Source: Haloferax sulfurifontis ATCC BAA-897
GTDB lineage: Archaea > Halobacteriota > Halobacteria > Halobacteriales > Haloferacaceae
DNA length: 64,000 bases
Direction of reading: 5' to 3'
NCBI RefSeq assembly: GCF_000337835.1
Contig: NZ_AOLM01000018.1
Location: 124,001-188,000, forward strand
Position 1 is the first letter of the stretch; the number at the start of each line of letters is the position of its first letter. Both the position numbers and the translations under genes were made by a program. This document shows, one piece after another, positions 7,471 to 15,958 of this stretch. The notes under the pieces are model-generated. The model was not told the origin of the DNA, did not search any database, and saw only the letters and a list, made by a program, of their open reading frames with translations.

Positions 7471-9141
7471 ATGAGCCAGCGAATGCAGCAGGGTCAGCCG
7501 ATGATCATCATGGGCGAGGATGCACAGCGCGTCAAGGACCGCGACGCGCAGGCGTACAACATCCGCGCCGCACGAGCAGTCGCCGAGGCGGTACGTTCCA
7601 CACTCGGCCCGAAGGGGATGGACAAGATGCTCGTCGACTCGATGGGCGACGTCACCATCACGAACGACGGCGTCACCATCCTCAAGGAGATGGACATCGA
7701 CAACCCGACGGCCGAGATGATCGTCGAGGTCGCCGAGACGCAGGAGGACGAAGCCGGCGACGGAACGACGACGGCGGTCGCCATCGCGGGTGAACTCCTC
7801 AAGAACGCCGAGGACCTCCTCGAACAGGACATCCACCCGACGGCCATCATCCGCGGCTTCAACCTCGCCTCCGAGAAGGCGCGCGAGGAGATCGACGACA
7901 TCGCAGAGCGCGTCGACCCCGACGACGAGGAACTCCTGAAGAAGGTCGCCGAGACCTCCATGACGGGCAAGAGCTCCGAGCTCAACAAGGAGCTTCTCGC
8001 GGACCTCATCGTCCGCGCCGTCCGGCAGGTCACCGTCGAGGCCCACGACGGCTCCCACGTCGTCGACCTCGAAAACATCTCCATCGAGACCCAGACCGGC
8101 CGCTCCGCCTCGGAGTCCGAGCTCCTCACCGGCGCCGTCATCGACAAGGACCCCGTCCACGACGACATGCCGGTCGAGTTCGACGAGGCCGACGTACTGC
8201 TTCTCAACGAGCCCGTCGAGGTCGAGGAGACCGACATCGACACGAACGTCTCCATCGAGAGCCCCGACCAGCTCCAGAAGTTCCTCGACCAGGAGGAGGC
8301 CCAGCTGAAGGCGAAGGTCGACCAGATCGTCGACTCCGGCGCTGACGTGGTCTTCTGCCAGAAGGGCATCGACGACCTCGCCCAGCACTACCTCGCAAAG
8401 CAGGGCATCCTCGCGGTCCGCCGGACGAAGAAGTCCGACATCCGCTTCCTCAAGAACATCACCGGTGCGGCCGTCGTCTCCGACCTCGACTCCATCGAGG
8501 CCGCCGACCTCGGTCGCGCCTCCGTCCGCCGCGACGAGGCCGACGAGCTGTTCTACGTCGAGGGCATCGGCGACGACGTCCACGGCGTCACGCTCCTGCT
8601 CCGCGGCTCCACCGACCACGTCGTCGACGAGCTCGAACGCGGCGTTCAGGACGCTCTCGACGTCGTCGCCTCGACGGTCGCCGACGGCCGCGTGCTCGCC
8701 GGCGGCGGTGCCATCGAGGTCGAACTCGCCTCGCGCCTCCGCAACTACGCCGACTCCGTCTCCGGACGCGAACAGCTCGCCGTCGAGGCGTTCGCCGACG
8801 CGCTCGAACTCGTCCCGCGCGTGCTCGCCGAGAACGCCGGTCTCGACTCCATCGACACGCTCGTCGACCTCCGCGCGGCCCACGAAGACGGGCAGGTCCG
8901 CGCCGGACTGAACGTCTTCACCGGCGAGGTCGAAGACGCGTTCGAGGCTGGCGTCGTCGAGACGGCCCACGCGAAAGAGCAGGCCATCGCCTCCGCCTCC
9001 GAAGCCGCGAACCTCGTCCTCAAGATTGACGACATCATCGCGGCCGGTGACCTCTCCACCGGCGGCGACGACGACGAAGGCGGCGCACCCGGCGGCATGG
9101 GTGGCATGGGCGGCATGGGCGGCATGGGCGGCGCGATGTGA
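7471..9141 (+). CDS. thsB: Thermosome (group II chaperonin, CCT) subunit
   Basis: This 556-residue ATP-driven double-ring chaperonin subunit folds cytosolic proteins. It shows 'STLGPKGMDKMLVD' near residue 40, the nucleotide motif 'GDGTTTAVAIAGELL' near residue 93, the apical domain in the middle, and a flexible C-terminus of GGM repeats (GMGGMGGMGGMGGAM). The ATG at 7471 is chosen from the promoter spacing; the frame stays open further upstream but has no family similarity. Haloferax has several paralogues. The thsB label is a best guess. Confidence 0.95.
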   Translation: MSQRMQQGQPMIIMGEDAQRVKDRDAQAYNIRAARAVAEAVRSTLGPKGMDKMLVDSMGDVTITNDGVTILKEMDIDNPTAEMIVEVAETQEDEAGDGTTTAVAIAGELLKNAEDLLEQDIHPTAIIRGFNLASEKAREEIDDIAERVDPDDEELLKKVAETSMTGKSSELNKELLADLIVRAVRQVTVEAHDGSHVVDLENISIETQTGRSASESELLTGAVIDKDPVHDDMPVEFDEADVLLLNEPVEVEETDIDTNVSIESPDQLQKFLDQEEAQLKAKVDQIVDSGADVVFCQKGIDDLAQHYLAKQGILAVRRTKKSDIRFLKNITGAAVVSDLDSIEAADLGRASVRRDEADELFYVEGIGDDVHGVTLLLRGSTDHVVDELERGVQDALDVVASTVADGRVLAGGGAIEVELASRLRNYADSVSGREQLAVEAFADALELVPRVLAENAGLDSIDTLVDLRAAHEDGQVRAGLNVFTGEVEDAFEAGVVETAHAKEQAIASASEAANLVLKIDDIIAAGDLSTGGDDDEGGAPGGMGGMGGMGGMGGAM

Positions 9142-9171
9142 AAATCGGGAAAACTGATTTCCACATGAGCC

Positions 9172-9188
9172 GCCGGGCGGAGCCCGGC
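9172..9188 (+). terminator. GC hairpin after the thermosome gene
   Basis: GCCGGGC (9172-9178) and GCCCGGC (9182-9188) form a perfect 7-bp stem with loop GGA, 30 nt after the stop codon. There is no strong T run behind it, so its role as terminator or 3' protecting hairpin is uncertain. Confidence 0.4.
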
Positions 9189-9326
9189 AACGCGATGTGA
9201 AGATAGGCTAACGCCTTCACTCACCCATCCCCCGACGCCTGCACCGCGCGACAGACCACGTTATTTTATCGAGAACGACCCCCACAGCGCCGGAGAGCCG
9301 CGGCTTCGCGACGCCGTCGACAGCAC

Positions 9327-9409
9327 GCGGCGGTTCCGTACCCCGACTCGCGTCGGCTCCGGCTTCCCGACAGTCGGACGGGAGCCGACCGTTCCGAGTC
9401 ACCGGCCGC
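9327..9409 (+). ncRNA. Structured-RNA candidate (long stem-loop)
   Basis: Three nested helices line up. GCGGCGGT (9327-9334) pairs with ACCG-CCGC (9401-9409, one bulged G). GACTCG (9345-9350) pairs with CGAGTC (9395-9400). GTCGGCTCC (9352-9360) pairs with GGAGCCGAC (9381-9389). A 4-bp CCGA/TCGG mini-stem lies in the 20-nt loop. TTATTTTATC at about 9261-9270 could be its promoter. It may be a small RNA, a leader or a terminator. The strand is assumed from that promoter. Confidence 0.4.
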
Positions 9410-9504
9410 TTAGAAGTTGGATAATTCTCTCACTTTCTCAGACACACTTGCAGTTGTGTTCAGAAATAGAACGAACTAAGTAGCAGGTACGGCAACGTGT
9501 CCCC

Positions 9505-10500
9505 ATGCGCAAGACGCTGCTGTTGAACAAGGACGACGTTCACGAGAACGTCCAGATGCCGGAGCTCATCTCGGCCATCGAGGACGCGTTCGCCGCCTAC
9601 GAGTCCGGCGACGCCCAGATGCCGCCGAAGTCCTACATCGACCTGCCGCAGTACAACGGCGACTTCCGGTCGATGCCCGCCTACCTCGACGCGGGCGACT
9701 GGGACGCCGCGGGCATCAAGTGGGTCAACGTCCATCCCGACAACGGCGACAAGTACGACCTGCCCACCGTCATGGGCACGATGATTTACTCCGACCCCGA
9801 GAACGCCTTCCCGCTGGCGCTCCTCGACGGGACGGAGCTCACGATGCTCCGCACCGGCGCGGCCGCGGCCGTCGCCACCGACCATCTCGCCGTCGAGGAC
9901 GCCTCCTCGATGGGCATCATCGGTGCCGGCGTCCAGTCGTACACGCAACTCCGTGCCATCAGCGAGGTCCGCGACATCGAGGAAGTCGTCATCTCCGACC
10001 TCGACGAAGAACGCGTCGCCGACTTCATCGACGCCTTCGAAGACGAGTTCGACATCCGCCCCGGCTCCATCGAGGAGGCCGCCGGCTGTGACGTGCTGTC
10101 GACGGTGACGCCCGTCGAGTCGCCCATCGTCCCGCGCGAGGCGGTCGGCGACCACACCCACATCAACGCGATGGGTGCCGACGCCGAGGGGAAACACGAA
10201 CTCGCCGACGAGGTGCTCCTCGACGCCAAGCTCGTCATCGACGACCACGCCCAGACCACCCACTCCGGCGAAATCAACGTCCCGTACCACGAGGGAGTCC
10301 TCACCGACGACGACATCTACGGCGCAATCGGCGACATCGTCCTCGGCAACCTCGACGGCCGCACCGACGCCGACGGTATCAGCGTCTTCGACTCGACCGG
10401 ACTGGCGATTCAGGACGTCGCGGCGGCCCACGTCGCCTACGAACACGCGTTCGAAAACGACAACGGCTACGCGTTCGACCTCCTCGGTCTCGCCGAGTGA
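9505..10500 (+). CDS. Ornithine cyclodeaminase / alanine dehydrogenase / mu-crystallin family
   Basis: This 331-residue NAD(P)-dependent enzyme belongs to a family whose archaeal members are either alanine dehydrogenases (pyruvate plus ammonia to alanine) or ornithine cyclodeaminases. Conserved blocks are 'MPPKSYIDLPQYNGDFR' at the substrate site, 'DGTELTMLRTGAAAAVATD' and the Rossmann glycine motif 'GIIGAGVQSYTQL' near residue 137. Which substrate it uses cannot be settled by eye. A box around AACTAAGT (about 9474-9481) lies at leaderless distance. Confidence 0.9.
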   Translation: MRKTLLLNKDDVHENVQMPELISAIEDAFAAYESGDAQMPPKSYIDLPQYNGDFRSMPAYLDAGDWDAAGIKWVNVHPDNGDKYDLPTVMGTMIYSDPENAFPLALLDGTELTMLRTGAAAAVATDHLAVEDASSMGIIGAGVQSYTQLRAISEVRDIEEVVISDLDEERVADFIDAFEDEFDIRPGSIEEAAGCDVLSTVTPVESPIVPREAVGDHTHINAMGADAEGKHELADEVLLDAKLVIDDHAQTTHSGEINVPYHEGVLTDDDIYGAIGDIVLGNLDGRTDADGISVFDSTGLAIQDVAAAHVAYEHAFENDNGYAFDLLGLAE

Positions 10501-10533
10501 GGTCGCCCGACGCGACGCCGCTGGCATTCACCG

Positions 10534-10542
10534 TTTTCTTTT
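10534..10542 (+). terminator. T-rich terminator of the dehydrogenase gene
   Basis: TTTTCTTTT follows the stop codon at 10500 by about 35 nt, in the gap before a convergent gene. It fits the oligo-T terminators of haloarchaea. Confidence 0.4.
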
Positions 10543-10560
10543 GCGGTCCGATTCTGCGAG

Positions 10561-10779
10561 CTACGGGCTCGGTCCGCGCTGTGCGTTGAGGTAGCCGAAC
10601 GCCTTCGAGAGGACGTAGACGATGGCGATGAAGGGCAGAAACGGGACCAACAGGACGACGAGGATGAGAAACATCGTCCACCCGATGGAGTCCATCTCGC
10701 TGTCGGGGCGCATGTGCGACCCCGGCGTGACGGTGTGGTAGGCCTTCCGTGCGAGGCTCGGCGAGTCGTCTTCGCTCAT
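10561..10779 (-). CDS. Small single-helix membrane protein
   Basis: The 72-residue product has an acidic/serine N-terminus, a soluble stretch (ARKAYHTVTPGSHMRPDSEM), one long hydrophobic helix or tight hairpin at about residues 32-58 ('FLILVVLLVPFLPFIAIVYV'), and a short tail. It looks like a haloarchaeal family of unknown function. It is convergent with the dehydrogenase gene and lies downstream of leuS on the same strand, about 135 bases away. Confidence 0.65.
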   Translation of the reverse strand: MSEDDSPSLARKAYHTVTPGSHMRPDSEMDSIGWTMFLILVVLLVPFLPFIAIVYVLSKAFGYLNAQRGPSP

Positions 10780-10913
10780 GCGATACTGTTAGTTCGGCGA
10801 GAGGATAAATCGAGCGCCGGAGGGGGCAGTCCGCGCCGGGAGTCGTGCCGGCGTCGCGCCGCGTTCGGGCGAGACGCGGCGTTTCGGTCGCGGAGCGGGT
10901 TCGTCGCCCCCGG

Positions 10914-13790
10914 CTATTCGAGGTGGACCGCGGGGCGGAACGGAATCGCCTTCGAGGCGCGGTCGGCGGGGTCGACGATGTCGGGGTCGTCCTCGGCGAA
11001 CACCTCGACCTCGGCGTCGAACTCGCGGCCGAGGAAGTCGGCGGCGCGCTCGTAGGTGTCGGCCTCGTCCAGTTCGAGTTGGGCGCGGAGCGTCGATTCG
11101 TCGCGGCCGCGGGTCTGGTCGACGAGGTCCTGCACGAGGTCGTTGACGTCGTTGCCCCGCTCGCGCAGGTCGGGGTCCTGCATGACCTGCCCCATGATTG
11201 CGCCGACGTTGTCGCCGTTGTCGACGACCGTCTCGAACACGTCGCGCTTCCAGTCGGCGGCGACGTAGACGCGGATGGTGTCGGGGTCCGAATCGGTCAC
11301 GCCGATGATGTCGCGCACGTCCTCGGTCAGCCGCTCGACCTGTCGCTCTTCGAGTTCGACCGACTCGTCCTCGAAGGCCGCGTCCGGCTCGGGCCACGGC
11401 GCGTCCTCGGCGGGCGTGCCGGTCAACTGCTCGTGCAGTTCGTTCGTCATGAACGGGATGAAGGGCGCGAGCAGGCGCAGACGGGTTTCGAGGACCGTCC
11501 GGAGCGTCCACTTCGCCGCGGGGCGGTCGAGGTCGGTCCGGCGGCGGTACCACCGAAGCGACTCCTCGAAGTTGTAGAACGCCGCCTGACTGGCCGACCG
11601 CGTCTCGGACTCGTCCATCGCGGTCGTCACGTCGCGGACGGTGTCCTGCAGTTTCGACAGGAGCCAGCGGTCGACCGTCTCCAAGTCGGGCTGGTCGTCC
11701 GGACCGGGGTCGGCGATAATCTCCTGTGCGCGGTTCCAGAAGCGTTCCAGTTGGTCGTGGACCGAGCCGACGAGGTCGTCGCGCCAGTCGTAGTCCTGCC
11801 ACGGCTCGGCGGAGTTGAGCAGGAAAAAGCGGACGGTGTCCGCGCCGTACTCGCCGATGGCCTCGCCGGGGAGGACGACGTGGCCCTTCGACGACGACAT
11901 CTTCTGGCCTTCCAGCAGGCCCATGCCCATGATGACGATACCCTGGGGCCACTGCGGCTCGTCGAACAGTTCGCCGTGGTGGAACTGGTAGAACGTCAGG
12001 TGGTTCGTGATGAGGTCGTTGCCGGAGAACCGGTAGTCGACGGGGTACCAGTAGTCCCACTCCTCGCGCAGTTCGAGCGCCTTCTCCGGCGCGTCGTCGA
12101 CGGCCTCGGGGCCGTAGAACAGCGCGTCGAAGAACTCCTGGGTGAGTTCCTCGGTCGGAATCTCCTGCAGGCGGTGGGCGATGGTGTAGTACGCCATGTA
12201 GATAGTCGAGTCCGAGAGGGGCTCGATGACGAACTGGTCGTCCCACGGCAGGCGAGTGCCGAGGCCGTAGTTGCGGATACACGGCCACCCGTTGAGCCAG
12301 TCGATGGTGTGGTGGTACTCGTCGCGGGTGTTCTCGGGGATGGCGTCCAGCCCGTCGGCCACGTCGTGGGCGAGTTCCTTCCAGTCCTCGTCGTCGTACG
12401 AGAGGAACCACGTGTCCTGTTCGGCGACGACGACATCGCCGCCACAGCGGCAGACGACCTCCTCGGAGAACTCCTGCATCACGTCGAACTGGCCGGCCTC
12501 GATGCCGTCGGCCTTGAAGTCGTCGCGGACCTCCTCGACGAGGCCGCCGGCGTAGTCGCCGTAGAACTCCTTGAGCCGACCCGCGTGGAACTCCTTGTTG
12601 TAGAGGTCCTTCGTCGCCTTTTCGAGGGCGGGGTCGTCGGAGGACTCGATGCCGCGGTTCTCGACGGCCGACTTCGCGGGAATCTCGCCGTACGCGTCGT
12701 CGTCGGAGTCGATGTCGAGAATCGGAATCGGCTCGATGGCGGCCACGTCGGCGGGGTCGATGCCGAACGATTCGAGGTAGTCGGCGTCAGCCTTGGCCTC
12801 CTGCAGGGCGACGTAGTCGTCGGGGCTGTGGGCCGGGACCGACATGACGACGCCCGTCGCGTTGTCGGCGTCGACGAAGTCGGCCGGCAGAACGAGCACG
12901 TCGTCGCCGGTGACGGGGTTTTCGACCGTCTGGCCGACGAGTTCGGCCCCTTCGACGGTTTCGAGAATCTCCACGTCGCGGGCCTGATACTCCAGTTTGT
13001 CGGCCGCGTAGTCGGAGACGAACCACGTCTCGCCGTCGACTTCGGCGACGACGTAGGTCGCCTCGGGGTCGATGTAGGCGTTCGTCACGCCGTGGACCGT
13101 CTCGGGGCGCAGGGTCGCCATCGGGACGACCACGTCGCCGCCGTTTCGCTCCCAGCCGAAGCGGACCAGCGTGTACTCCTGGAACTCAGCGTTCTCGCCT
13201 TCCAGCAGGTCGTGGGTCGTGACCGGCTGTTCCTCGTTCGTACAGAACTTGACGGGGTGGAGGCCCTTCTCCAGTCGGCCGCGCTCGCGGAGCGTCCGGT
13301 ACTGCCACTCGACGAACTTCGAGTAGCGCTCGTTGTTCGTGGTGAACTCGCGCCGCCAGTCCACCGACAGGCCGAGCGACTGCATCCCCTTCTTGTAGTG
13401 CTCCTCGATGAAGTACCGCGCCCAGCCCATGGGCGATTCGAGGTCCGAAAGCGTGTCCTCGGGGACGTTGTAGGTGTCGGTCAGCACCGAGAGCTGTTTC
13501 TCCTCGCGGTTTTTCAGGCGCTCGACCGCGCCGATGATGGGCGTGCCGGTGACGTGCCACGCGATGGGGAACAACACGTTGTCGCCCTGCTGTCGTCGGT
13601 AGCGGGCGTACACGTCGGGAACGGTGTACGTCCGCGCGTGCCCGATGTGCATCCCGCCGCTGGGGTACGGATAGGGCACCGTCACGAACGTCGCGTCGTC
13701 GGCGTCTGCGTCCGGGTCGGCCTCGTATCGGCCGGACTCGGACCAGCGCTCCCGCCAACGCGCTTCGAGTTCCTGCGGGTCGTAGTCCAT
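10914..13790 (-). CDS. leuS: Leucyl-tRNA synthetase
   Basis: This 958-residue class I synthetase charges tRNA-Leu. The HIGH signature appears as 'GGMHIGHARTY' near residue 48 and the KMSKS loop as 'GQKMSSSKGHVV'. The CP1 editing domain lies between them ('HSPDDYVALQEAK' region), with the anticodon-binding domain and a C-terminal extension beyond. The ATG at 13790 is chosen because TTATTTTA on the reverse strand lies about 25-32 nt upstream. The open frame beyond it has no family similarity. Confidence 0.96.
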   Translation of the reverse strand: MDYDPQELEARWRERWSESGRYEADPDADADDATFVTVPYPYPSGGMHIGHARTYTVPDVYARYRRQQGDNVLFPIAWHVTGTPIIGAVERLKNREEKQLSVLTDTYNVPEDTLSDLESPMGWARYFIEEHYKKGMQSLGLSVDWRREFTTNNERYSKFVEWQYRTLRERGRLEKGLHPVKFCTNEEQPVTTHDLLEGENAEFQEYTLVRFGWERNGGDVVVPMATLRPETVHGVTNAYIDPEATYVVAEVDGETWFVSDYAADKLEYQARDVEILETVEGAELVGQTVENPVTGDDVLVLPADFVDADNATGVVMSVPAHSPDDYVALQEAKADADYLESFGIDPADVAAIEPIPILDIDSDDDAYGEIPAKSAVENRGIESSDDPALEKATKDLYNKEFHAGRLKEFYGDYAGGLVEEVRDDFKADGIEAGQFDVMQEFSEEVVCRCGGDVVVAEQDTWFLSYDDEDWKELAHDVADGLDAIPENTRDEYHHTIDWLNGWPCIRNYGLGTRLPWDDQFVIEPLSDSTIYMAYYTIAHRLQEIPTEELTQEFFDALFYGPEAVDDAPEKALELREEWDYWYPVDYRFSGNDLITNHLTFYQFHHGELFDEPQWPQGIVIMGMGLLEGQKMSSSKGHVVLPGEAIGEYGADTVRFFLLNSAEPWQDYDWRDDLVGSVHDQLERFWNRAQEIIADPGPDDQPDLETVDRWLLSKLQDTVRDVTTAMDESETRSASQAAFYNFEESLRWYRRRTDLDRPAAKWTLRTVLETRLRLLAPFIPFMTNELHEQLTGTPAEDAPWPEPDAAFEDESVELEERQVERLTEDVRDIIGVTDSDPDTIRVYVAADWKRDVFETVVDNGDNVGAIMGQVMQDPDLRERGNDVNDLVQDLVDQTRGRDESTLRAQLELDEADTYERAADFLGREFDAEVEVFAEDDPDIVDPADRASKAIPFRPAVHLE

Positions 13791-13814
13791 ATCCGTGGTA
13801 GTGGTACCCCGGCC

Positions 13815-13821
13815 TAAAATA
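13815..13821 (-). promoter_or_regulatory. TATA box of leuS
   Basis: TATTTTA, read on the reverse strand, lies 25-31 nt before the leuS start, consistent with a leaderless transcript. Confidence 0.5.
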
Positions 13822-14003
13822 ACTCCTATACTCGACTTGCGCGGCTGTCTGATTGCGGCAGAAATTGCCACTCAATGGCACGGGACAAACGGGGACGTCG
13901 GGACGAAAAGCGGAGACGGAGAACCGAACAGAGTAGCTTTCCCACCACCGGGGGGACCACCGCGGGCGACGTGTCAGAGACGCGTGCGAGCGACGGCGGC
14001 CGC

Positions 14004-14447
14004 TCAGTCGATGTCGATGCGGCGGGAGTCGTCGGGTTCGGCGTCGCGCTTAGGGAGGGTGACCGTCAGGACGCCGTTGTGGTAGCTGGCTGACGCGCCG
14101 TCCTCGTCGACCGTCTCGGGGAGGCGAATCGTGCGGCGGGCGGACTCGTGGCGGCGCTCGCGGCGGAGATACTCGCCCTCGGCGCGTTCCTCGTCGAGTT
14201 CGCGCGTCGCCTCGACGGTCAGCGTGCGGTTGGCGACCGAGAGAGCGATGTCCTCCTTCTCGTAGCCCGGGAGGTCGACGGTGACGACGATTTCGCCGTC
14301 GTGGTCGGTGACGTCGATTGCCATCTCGTGGCGGACCTGCGCCATCATGCCCGAGCGGTCGAACTGTCGTCCCATCTCGTCGAACTGGCGGGACATTCGC
14401 TCGAACAGTTCCTCGAAGTCGTCGAAGGGGTTGGTACGTCTCATCAT
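14004..14447 (-). CDS. hsp20: Hsp20/alpha-crystallin small heat-shock protein (copy 1)
   Basis: The product is 147 residues. An N-terminal arm (PFDDFEELFERMSRQFDEMG) leads into the alpha-crystallin domain ('VDLPGYEKEDIALSV' to 'GVLTVTLPKRD') and a short tail ending RRIDID. The terminal I-D-I is the IXI motif used for oligomer contacts. It acts as an ATP-independent holdase. Two in-frame ATGs (14447 and 14444) are adjacent and either may be used. A paralogue follows immediately upstream in transcription order. Confidence 0.92.
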   Translation of the reverse strand: MMRRTNPFDDFEELFERMSRQFDEMGRQFDRSGMMAQVRHEMAIDVTDHDGEIVVTVDLPGYEKEDIALSVANRTLTVEATRELDEERAEGEYLRRERRHESARRTIRLPETVDEDGASASYHNGVLTVTLPKRDAEPDDSRRIDID

Positions 14448-14562
14448 GTGTTTTTCACCGAGGCATACGGACGCCGGCTGAGGAGATAATCGTTGCCGGA
14501 ACGTGGATAGCAATTCGCACGGAGCGGAAGCCAGAGCGCCGGTATTCAAAAGATGAGCCGCG

Positions 14563-14973
14563 TCACTCGATGTCTATCTGCGTCGAGTCGTCGCCCGCGG
14601 GTTCGGCCTTCGGGAGCGTCACGGTCAGAACGCCGTTTTTGTACGATGCGGACACCTCGTCGCGCGCGACTTCGGTGGGGAGCGTAATCGTCCGAGAGAC
14701 GGAGCGCTGGCTCCGCTCGCGGCGGACGTACTGGTCGTCGTCGACCTCGGTCGACTCCTCGCGGTCGGCCGCGATGGTGAGTCGCCGTCCGCTGACGCTC
14801 ACGTCGAGGTCGTCCTTCTCGAAGCCGGGGAGGTCGGCGACGACCTCGATGGTCTCCTCGTCGTCGACGACGTCGAGAGAGACGTCTTGGAAGCGGGCGA
14901 TACCGGACTCCTCGAACGACCGGCCCATCCGGTCGAACAGGTCTTCTATCTCGTCGAATGGATTTCTCTGCAT
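14563..14973 (-). CDS. hsp20: Hsp20/alpha-crystallin small heat-shock protein (copy 2)
   Basis: This 136-residue tandem paralogue of the neighbouring gene lies 115 bases away on the same strand. The N-terminal 'NPFDEIEDLFDRMGRSFEES', the core 'VADLPGFEKDDLDVSVSG', 'NGVLTVTLPKAEP' and the terminal 'TQIDIE' (IXI) match copy 1 block by block. The open frame runs on past the ATG at 14973 but has no Hsp20 similarity there. The pair may form mixed oligomers. Confidence 0.92.
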   Translation of the reverse strand: MQRNPFDEIEDLFDRMGRSFEESGIARFQDVSLDVVDDEETIEVVADLPGFEKDDLDVSVSGRRLTIAADREESTEVDDDQYVRRERSQRSVSRTITLPTEVARDEVSASYKNGVLTVTLPKAEPAGDDSTQIDIE

Positions 14974-15097
14974 ACGCGTCTGAATACGTCGCCGACGACA
15001 AAGAAAGATGTGCCCGTACTCACATTTTGAGAGCGACCGGACGGGGCGCGTTCGGGTGCATCCGGACGCATCCGAGCGCGTCGCGGCCGACTCGGCG

Positions 15098-15904
15098 TCA
15101 GTACAGGACGTGTCGCGTGTCGTACGACCCGAGGACGCGAACCCAGCCGTTTTTGGCGATTGCCTCGACCGCTTCGAGCGCCCCTTGCATCCGCTCTTCG
15201 TAGAGACCGGCGTCGGCGTCGATGTGGAACAGGTAGTCGCCGAGGCGGTTGCCGCTCGGTCGCGACTCGATGCGCGAGAGGTTGATGTCGCGTTCGGCGA
15301 ACGCTTCGAGCAGTTCCAAGAGGAGGCCGGGGTAGTTCGCGTTGGGGTAGACGACGAGCGAGCTCTTGCCGCCGGCGTCCGAGCGCGCGGACTCGGGACC
15401 GATGACGAGGAACCGAGTGGCGTTCGACGACTGGTCTTGGATGTCCTCGGCGATGATTTCGAGGTCGTCACCCGCGTTGTCCGGATGGCCGATACCCGCG
15501 ACCGACGGGTCGGCGCGGGCGCGCTCGACGCCGCGGGCCGTGCTGGCGACGGCTTCGAGCTTCGCGTCGGGGTAGTTCTCTTCGAGGTACGACCGACACT
15601 GCGCGAGCGCCTGCGAGTGGCTGGCGACGACGTCGAAGTTCGCGCTCTGGGCCAACAGCGCGTGGCGGATGGGCGTGACGATTTCCTGGACGACGCTCAC
15701 CTCCGAGTTCGCCACGGCGTCGAGGCTCTCGGTGACGCTCCCTTCGATGCTGTTCTCGATGGGGACGACGCCGCGCTCGAACGTCCCGTCGGCGACCGCT
15801 TGGACGATAGAGGTGACCGATTCTCGGAAGGCGACGTCGTCGGCGACCGCGCGGGCGGCGCGATGGGAGTACGTGCCCGCCGGACCGAGCGTGACTGCCT
15901 GCAT
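15098..15904 (-). CDS. pheA: Prephenate dehydratase
   Basis: This 268-residue enzyme converts prephenate to phenylpyruvate in phenylalanine synthesis. It starts with the family's 'TLGPAGTYSHRAA' and has 'PIENSIEGSVTESLD' (catalytic Thr/Ser region, about residue 60). A C-terminal ACT domain carries 'LSRIESRPSGNRLGDYLFHID', the phenylalanine-sensing ESRP motif. No chorismate mutase domain is fused. The ATG at 15904 is preferred; an in-frame codon nine residues upstream is possible. GTCTTTTGTC about 27 nt upstream may be the TATA element. Confidence 0.95.
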   Translation of the reverse strand: MQAVTLGPAGTYSHRAARAVADDVAFRESVTSIVQAVADGTFERGVVPIENSIEGSVTESLDAVANSEVSVVQEIVTPIRHALLAQSANFDVVASHSQALAQCRSYLEENYPDAKLEAVASTARGVERARADPSVAGIGHPDNAGDDLEIIAEDIQDQSSNATRFLVIGPESARSDAGGKSSLVVYPNANYPGLLLELLEAFAERDINLSRIESRPSGNRLGDYLFHIDADAGLYEERMQGALEAVEAIAKNGWVRVLGSYDTRHVLY

Positions 15905-15958
15905 GGACACCCCTTCACGAAGCGGCGACAAAAGACCGTCGGGGAAGGCAGATTCGGC

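Larger units (their letters stand above)
9142..9504. other. Intergenic region after the thermosome gene
   Basis: This 363-bp non-coding stretch holds, in order: a hairpin terminator candidate (9172-9188), an echo of the thermosome 3' end (9189-9206), a TATA-like TTATTTTATC at about 9261-9270, a long stem-loop (9327-9409), and the promoter region of the next gene. No ORF here looks real. Confidence 0.55.

Noticed and set aside
6910-8970. 686-residue open frame on the reverse strand
   Set aside because: It is antisense to the thermosome gene and its neighbour; composition is that of a mirrored haloarchaeal frame without recognisable domains.
9217-9402. 61-residue reverse-strand ORF in the gap after the thermosome
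   Set aside because: No domain or helix pattern; it coincides with the stem-loop region, which better explains the sequence.
10845-13817. 990-residue open frame on the forward strand
   Set aside because: It is antisense to leuS, which has complete synthetase motifs. Long antisense frames are a by-product of GC-rich codon use, and its product (Val/Leu/Arg/Asp-rich) has no domain pattern.
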